A stretch of 40,080 nucleotides of DNA. It comes from an uncultured Clostridia bacterium (lineage in GTDB: Bacteria > Bacillota > Clostridia > Oscillospirales > Oscillospiraceae). This document shows, in pieces, positions 36,851 through 40,080 of the stretch (its first letter is position 1; every line of letters begins with the position of its first letter). Both the position numbers and the translations under genes were made by a program. The stretch covers positions 1 through 40,080 of the forward strand of contig CAMCRV010000021.1 in assembly GCA_945877365.1 (NCBI GenBank), given 5' to 3'. Below the pieces are notes generated by a model. That model made no database searches, was not told the origin of the DNA, and was given only the letters and a program-made list of their open reading frames with translations.

Positions 36851-38155
36851 ATGAATTACTTCTTGACCAAAGGCTACGGCCGTTTTATTACTGTTCCTCT
36901 GGTTCTCTTTTTGATTCTGGCTACACTGACTGGCTGTCAGAAGAAAACGCCTGAGGCTACGACACCAAGTACCGACGACACTACCCCTCCTGGTCTGGTG
37001 GAGGTAAAGCCCACCGAAACAGAAGCAACCGAACCTCCCGAAACCACCGAGCCCGAAAACGATAATATGGCTACCGTCATCGGCCCGGAGCAGCTGAATG
37101 TCCGCAGTTCCCCCAGCACCGGAGCCAAGATCATCGGTTACCTGGACCCCGGTACGCAGGTTGAGATCATCAAGACCGAACCCTATATGGGTGTGGAGTG
37201 GGCTTTAATCCGGGAAGGCTGGGTCGTTCTGGATCATCTGGAGACCAACTCCGGCAGCAGCACAGCTCCCACTACCCCCGAGGAGACAAAGCCTGCCGAA
37301 ACCACGCCCACGGGATCTACCGTGAAGGGCACCATCACCGTGGATGGGCTGAACATCCGCGCCTCCGCAAGCACCACCGGTGCAGTCAAGGGTACCTATA
37401 ACAAGGGCACCGTTGTTACCATTCTGGAAACCAAGAATGGTTGGGGCCGTACCGATAAGGGCTGGATCAGTATGCAGTATGTCAAGACTGACAGCACCAC
37501 CGGCACAAACAACAATACGAATACCAACAATAACACAACGACCAACAATAACAACACAACAACCACCCAGGACGGCAATACCTACTTCATCACCGCCAGC
37601 GAGCTGAATATTCGGCAGTCCGCCGTAAACGGCGCTGTCATCGGAAGCTATGTTGCAGGCGACAAGGTAGTGGTCAATGAGACCTCCAACGGCTGGGGCA
37701 AGACCGACAAGGGCTGGATCAGTATGCAGTACGCCTATAAGACCGGTTCCAATGGTACCAATGGCTGCAAGGGCATCGTCACCGGCGACACTCTGAATGT
37801 CCGCAGCGGTCCCGGCACCGGCTATGGTCAGGTAGAGAGCCTGAAATACGGCACCCGGGTTGAAATTCTCCAGCGCATCACCATCGGAAATACCACATGG
37901 GGCTGCATTAAGAACGGCTGGATCAGCATGGATTATGTCTATGTGGACGGCACTGTGGGTGAAGGCGGAGGCGCCGCAATTATCACCGGCGACCAGCTGA
38001 ATATCCGCAGCGGTCCCGGCACAAACTACGCTTCCGTTGGTACTCTGAATTCCGGCGACGAAGTGAATATTCTCGCTCAGTTTACCATCAACGGAAAGAT
38101 CTGGGGCTGTATCAGCAAGGGCTGGATCAGCATGGATTATGTCGGTGTAGGCTAA
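36851..38155 (+). CDS. Lipoprotein with five SH3b repeats
   Basis: A 434-aa surface lipoprotein. The signal peptide ends in ATLTGC (Cys29 lipidated), followed by a Thr/Pro/Glu-rich stalk. Five bacterial SH3 domains follow, each opening with a variant of ITxDxLNVRSGPGTG: near residues 74 (PEQLNVRSSPST), 167 (VDGLNIRASAST), 250 (ASELNIRQSAVN), 310 (GDTLNVRSGPGT) and 380 (GDQLNIRSGPGT). Each of the last four closes with GWISMQY or GWISMDY. A 30-residue linker of only Thr, Asn and Gly plus a few others separates repeats 2 and 3. No amidase or other catalytic domain is present, so it probably binds peptidoglycan or another envelope polymer. GGGAGG precedes the ATG. Confidence 0.92.
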   Translation: MNYFLTKGYGRFITVPLVLFLILATLTGCQKKTPEATTPSTDDTTPPGLVEVKPTETEATEPPETTEPENDNMATVIGPEQLNVRSSPSTGAKIIGYLDPGTQVEIIKTEPYMGVEWALIREGWVVLDHLETNSGSSTAPTTPEETKPAETTPTGSTVKGTITVDGLNIRASASTTGAVKGTYNKGTVVTILETKNGWGRTDKGWISMQYVKTDSTTGTNNNTNTNNNTTTNNNNTTTTQDGNTYFITASELNIRQSAVNGAVIGSYVAGDKVVVNETSNGWGKTDKGWISMQYAYKTGSNGTNGCKGIVTGDTLNVRSGPGTGYGQVESLKYGTRVEILQRITIGNTTWGCIKNGWISMDYVYVDGTVGEGGGAAIITGDQLNIRSGPGTNYASVGTLNSGDEVNILAQFTINGKIWGCISKGWISMDYVGVG

Positions 38156-38167
38156 AGAAATTTATCA

Positions 38168-38198
38168 CAGGGTCCTCTTCGGAGGACCCTGGTTTTTT
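38168..38198 (+). terminator. Terminator of the SH3 lipoprotein gene
   Basis: CAGGGTCCTC (38168-38177), TTCG, GAGGACCCTG (38182-38191), then GTTTTTT. Confidence 0.92.
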
Positions 38199-38199
38199 A

Positions 38200-38249
38200 T
38201 TGACTTTCGAAATAGAAAATGATATGATTAGTATGATCATTCATACTAA
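38200..38249 (+). promoter_or_regulatory. Promoter and operator of the AbrB-glycosyltransferase pair
   Basis: TTGACT (38200-38205), 17-base spacer, TATGAT (38223-38228). TTAGTATG-N6-CATACTAA (38228-38249), a perfect 8-bp inverted repeat, spans the start site and runs into the AAGGAGGA ribosome site. It is the likely target of the AbrB-type protein. Confidence 0.8.
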
Positions 38250-38260
38250 GGAGGAATCCT

Positions 38261-38473
38261 ATGGAAATTCCAGAAGGTAAGTTCGCATGGATTGTAAAGA
38301 TCGGAGAAAAGGGGCAGTTTGTCATCCCGAAGGATGCCAGAGAACTTTTTGACCTGCAGCCGGGAATGGAAATTCTGGTTCTGGGTGATCGGGACAAGGG
38401 ACTGGCAATCCTCCCCAAAAAAGAGCAAAACGCTTTTGTTTCAAAGATCTTTCCAGAACTCAATCATTTTTAG
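38261..38473 (+). CDS. AbrB/SpoVT-type swapped-hairpin DNA-binding protein
   Basis: A 70-aa transcription factor. GEKGQFVIPKDARELFDLQP then GMEILVLGDRDKGLAILPK is the complete AbrB/MazE-like swapped-hairpin domain, with a short C-terminal helix. It is preceded by a promoter with a palindrome over the start site and followed after 8 bases by a glycosyltransferase gene, so it probably represses itself and that enzyme. Antitoxins share this fold, but no toxin gene follows, which favours a plain regulator. Base composition is more AT-rich than the genes to the left. Confidence 0.9.
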   Translation: MEIPEGKFAWIVKIGEKGQFVIPKDARELFDLQPGMEILVLGDRDKGLAILPKKEQNAFVSKIFPELNHF

Positions 38474-38481
38474 GAGATACT

Positions 38482-39657
38482 ATGAAAAAAATAGTTTTTT
38501 TCTGCATTCCGGCCTACGGCCACACAAATCCAACGCTGGGAGTCGTTCGGGAACTGGTGGCACAGGGAAACAAAGTGTGGTACTATTCCTTCAATCAATT
38601 TCAGGCAGCAATAGAAGAAGCCGGCGCAATCTTTGTTTCCTGTGACGGCTTTGATCAGACAGAAAACCTCTCAGCCAAGGACGGCGCAAAAATAGCAAAA
38701 GACATGGCATTTGCAACGAAAGTACTGGTCGATACAACGCTCTGCCTGGATGATGCGATCTATGAAGACCTGCTGAAAATAAAGCCAGACTGTATTGTTG
38801 CAGATTCCATGGCTCTCTGGGGCAAACTGATAGCAAAGAAATTGAATACAAAGTTTGTGTCTTCAACAACAACTTTTGCATTCAATAAAGAGTCCGCCAG
38901 GATCATGGGGCAGAGCATTCTGAACGCCGCAAAAATGATCATCTCCATACCAAAGATCAATAGAGAGCTTTCACGGCTGCAGGAAAAGGGATATCCCGTA
39001 AACAGTATTCTGGAGATCATCGCAAACGATCCAAACACCGATACTATCGTCTATACCTCCCCGGAATTTCAGCCATGTGCACAGACTTTTTCAACCAAAT
39101 ACGCCTTTGTGGGGCCGTCCATCCGTCCCGTAATGCAGCCCTTTCAAAAGAAAATGGAAAAATTAATTTACATTTCCATGGGAACCGTTAATAATGACCT
39201 TCTGCCCATCTATCAGTCCTGCATCGATGCCCTGAAGAGAACAAATTATCAGGTCGTATTATCCATAGGAAATCAAGTGGATCCAAAACTAATCAAAAAT
39301 AAGTCGGAGAACATTTCCATATACCCATCTGTAGATCAAATAGCAGTACTACAACAATCCGATCTATTCATCACGCATTGCGGAATGAACAGCGTAACCG
39401 AAGCACTTTTCTTTGGGGTTCCCCTTCTAATGTTACCACAGACATCTGAACAGCTAGGCGTTTCCAGAAGAGTGAAGCAGCTGGGGGCAGGCATTATTCA
39501 GAAAAGAATGAATGCAAAAGCCATTTATAAAAGCGTCGAAACCCTATTAAGCAGCCAAGAATACTACAAAAATGCCTCCAAAATTTCTGAAAGCTTCCAA
39601 AAGTGCTCCGGTGCACAAGGTGCAGCAAAGAAAATTTTAGATGTTTGTGATTTGTAA
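38482..39657 (+). CDS. MGT-family (macrolide-type, GT1) glycosyltransferase
   Basis: A 391-aa GT-B glycosyltransferase. The N-domain starts KKIVFFCIPAYGHTNPTLGVVRELVAQGN, the family's acceptor-side opening with the catalytic His in GHTNP. The C-domain has IYISMGTVNN and the nucleotide-sugar signature SDLFITHCGMNSVTEALFFGVPLLMLPQTSEQ. Relatives attach glucose or similar sugars to macrolides, flavonoids, sterols or lipids and often give antibiotic resistance or modify host and diet compounds. GGAG precedes the ATG. It is co-transcribed with the AbrB-type regulator. Codon use is markedly AT-rich compared with most of the window, which suggests recent acquisition. Confidence 0.92.
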   Translation: MKKIVFFCIPAYGHTNPTLGVVRELVAQGNKVWYYSFNQFQAAIEEAGAIFVSCDGFDQTENLSAKDGAKIAKDMAFATKVLVDTTLCLDDAIYEDLLKIKPDCIVADSMALWGKLIAKKLNTKFVSSTTTFAFNKESARIMGQSILNAAKMIISIPKINRELSRLQEKGYPVNSILEIIANDPNTDTIVYTSPEFQPCAQTFSTKYAFVGPSIRPVMQPFQKKMEKLIYISMGTVNNDLLPIYQSCIDALKRTNYQVVLSIGNQVDPKLIKNKSENISIYPSVDQIAVLQQSDLFITHCGMNSVTEALFFGVPLLMLPQTSEQLGVSRRVKQLGAGIIQKRMNAKAIYKSVETLLSSQEYYKNASKISESFQKCSGAQGAAKKILDVCDL

Positions 39658-39781
39658 ATAACTCACAAAGTAAAATATCCATAGCAGGTTCGTAACGCAT
39701 TGTCAGCGTCGACTCGCCGCCAAATTCCAATTAATAGCGCAGCTGAATCAAACCGATAAGAAGAAACTAAAAAACATAGAA

Positions 39782-39809
39782 AGGCGCTCAGACAAAAGTC
39801 TGAGCGCCT
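39782..39809. repeat. 28-base hairpin repeat, copy 1
   Basis: AGGCGCTCAGAC-AAAA-GTCTGAGCGCCT, a perfect 12-bp stem. A second copy lies about 200 bases on. It could end the glycosyltransferase message, but no T-run follows. Confidence 0.8.
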
Positions 39810-39827
39810 AAGCGTGTTAAAAAAGCA

Positions 39828-39963
39828 TGTCATTCCAAGAACAAGAAGCGGCCGCGGGAATCCGTTCCCCAAAACAGCACCGAATTTTTTGAAAAACTTG
39901 ATAAAACAAAACATTTTGTAGAACAGATTGCCACACCAGTCTGCGGACTGGTTCGCAATGACA
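39828..39963. repeat. Palindromic intergenic unit, about 136 bases, with inverted ends
   Basis: Ends TGTCATT (39828-39834) and AATGACA (39957-39963) are inverted copies. The right part folds as ATTGC (39927-39931)/GCAAT (39955-39959) enclosing ACCAGTC (39935-39941)/GACTGGT (39946-39952). On the other strand this reads TGTCATTGCGA...GGCAATCT, a form seen in dispersed intergenic repeats of many bacteria. It encodes nothing and may be a MITE-like or REP-like element. Confidence 0.55.
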
Positions 39964-39980
39964 GGTTTTTCCACAATCTC

Positions 39981-40008
39981 AGGCGCTCAAGCAAAAGTCT
40001 GAGTGCCT
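39981..40008. repeat. 28-base hairpin repeat, copy 2 (degenerate)
   Basis: Same layout as copy 1 at 39782 with three base changes, two of them in the left arm, so the stem is now imperfect. Confidence 0.75.
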
Positions 40009-40080
40009 GTGTGTTGGTGTTTCCCGTCTTCCTGGGAAGGCCAGGTATTGTCCTGCCGTTAAAAACAGTCCGGTGGACTG

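Larger units (their letters stand above)
39658..40080. other. Gene-free tail rich in palindromic repeats
   Basis: No open frame with a ribosome site is found. The stretch holds two copies of a 28-base hairpin and one larger palindromic unit, listed separately. The very end contains CAGTCC-GGT-GGACTG, which may begin another unit. Confidence 0.6.

Noticed and set aside
39782..40008. CRISPR array from the repeated 28-mers
   Set aside because: Only two copies, about 200 bases apart, each a self-complementary hairpin, with no regular spacers and no cas genes.

Overview
The window reads like the chromosome of an anaerobic gut Clostridia (Bacillota), most like Oscillospiraceae/Ruminococcaceae. The main signs are fairly GC-rich genes with AGGAGG ribosome sites, a Cys T-box leader, a LiaF/DUF4097 module with a YesM-type kinase, a BlaI/M56 pair, a decarboxylating malic enzyme next to fumarase, a CyuA-type cysteine desulfidase, and a Pol I whose proofreading domain has lost its catalytic residues. 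No ribosomal RNA, intact tRNA or CRISPR array is visible.

Bases 1-2672 are the right end of an AT-richer integrated element: an XRE regulator, a class I c-di-GMP riboswitch, a tyrosine recombinase that has lost its N-terminal part, a small unknown protein, and a promoter-to-terminator stretch that may make a small RNA. The boundary is a 3' half-copy of tRNA-Arg(CCU), ending in CCA and still followed by the original tRNA terminator. I read it as attR; the intact tRNA and the rest of the element should lie left of the window.

Bases 2673-12900 hold single genes and small operons: an SDR dehydrogenase, an acetyltransferase relic, cysteine desulfidase, a lipoprotein, DegV, a TetR-rsgA pair behind a perfect palindromic operator, an orphan HPt protein, a TerB-like protein, and a Crp/Fnr regulator divergent from a ferredoxin-type protein.

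Bases 12900-20540 are an envelope-stress-like block. A 7TM histidine kinase and AraC-type response regulator are followed by a LiaF-like protein, a DUF4097 protein, a small membrane protein and a flavodoxin. A nearly identical 21-base element stands in front of both transcription units and probably defines the regulon. Next comes BlaI with an M56 membrane protease carrying an unusual duplicated extracellular domain.

Bases 20540-24800 (minus strand) hold an S66 peptidase group and a very compact five-gene operon (58-aa membrane protein, Cys/His-rich 64-aa protein, CDP-alcohol phosphatidyltransferase, 40-aa protein, alpha/beta hydrolase) downstream of a TetR gene. Three of these genes are tiny. 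Bases 25100-31050 hold a MerR regulator with a textbook 19-bp-spacer target promoter driving a DapB-like dehydrogenase, a sirtuin with an altered GIPDFR motif, and malic enzyme-fumarase.

Bases 31050-36720 (minus strand) are a T-box-controlled cysS-polA-rimI-tsaD operon in which every junction is a 4-base overlap. Bases 36780-40080 hold an SH3-repeat lipoprotein, an AT-rich AbrB-glycosyltransferase pair with its own operator, and a gene-free tail with dispersed palindromic repeats.
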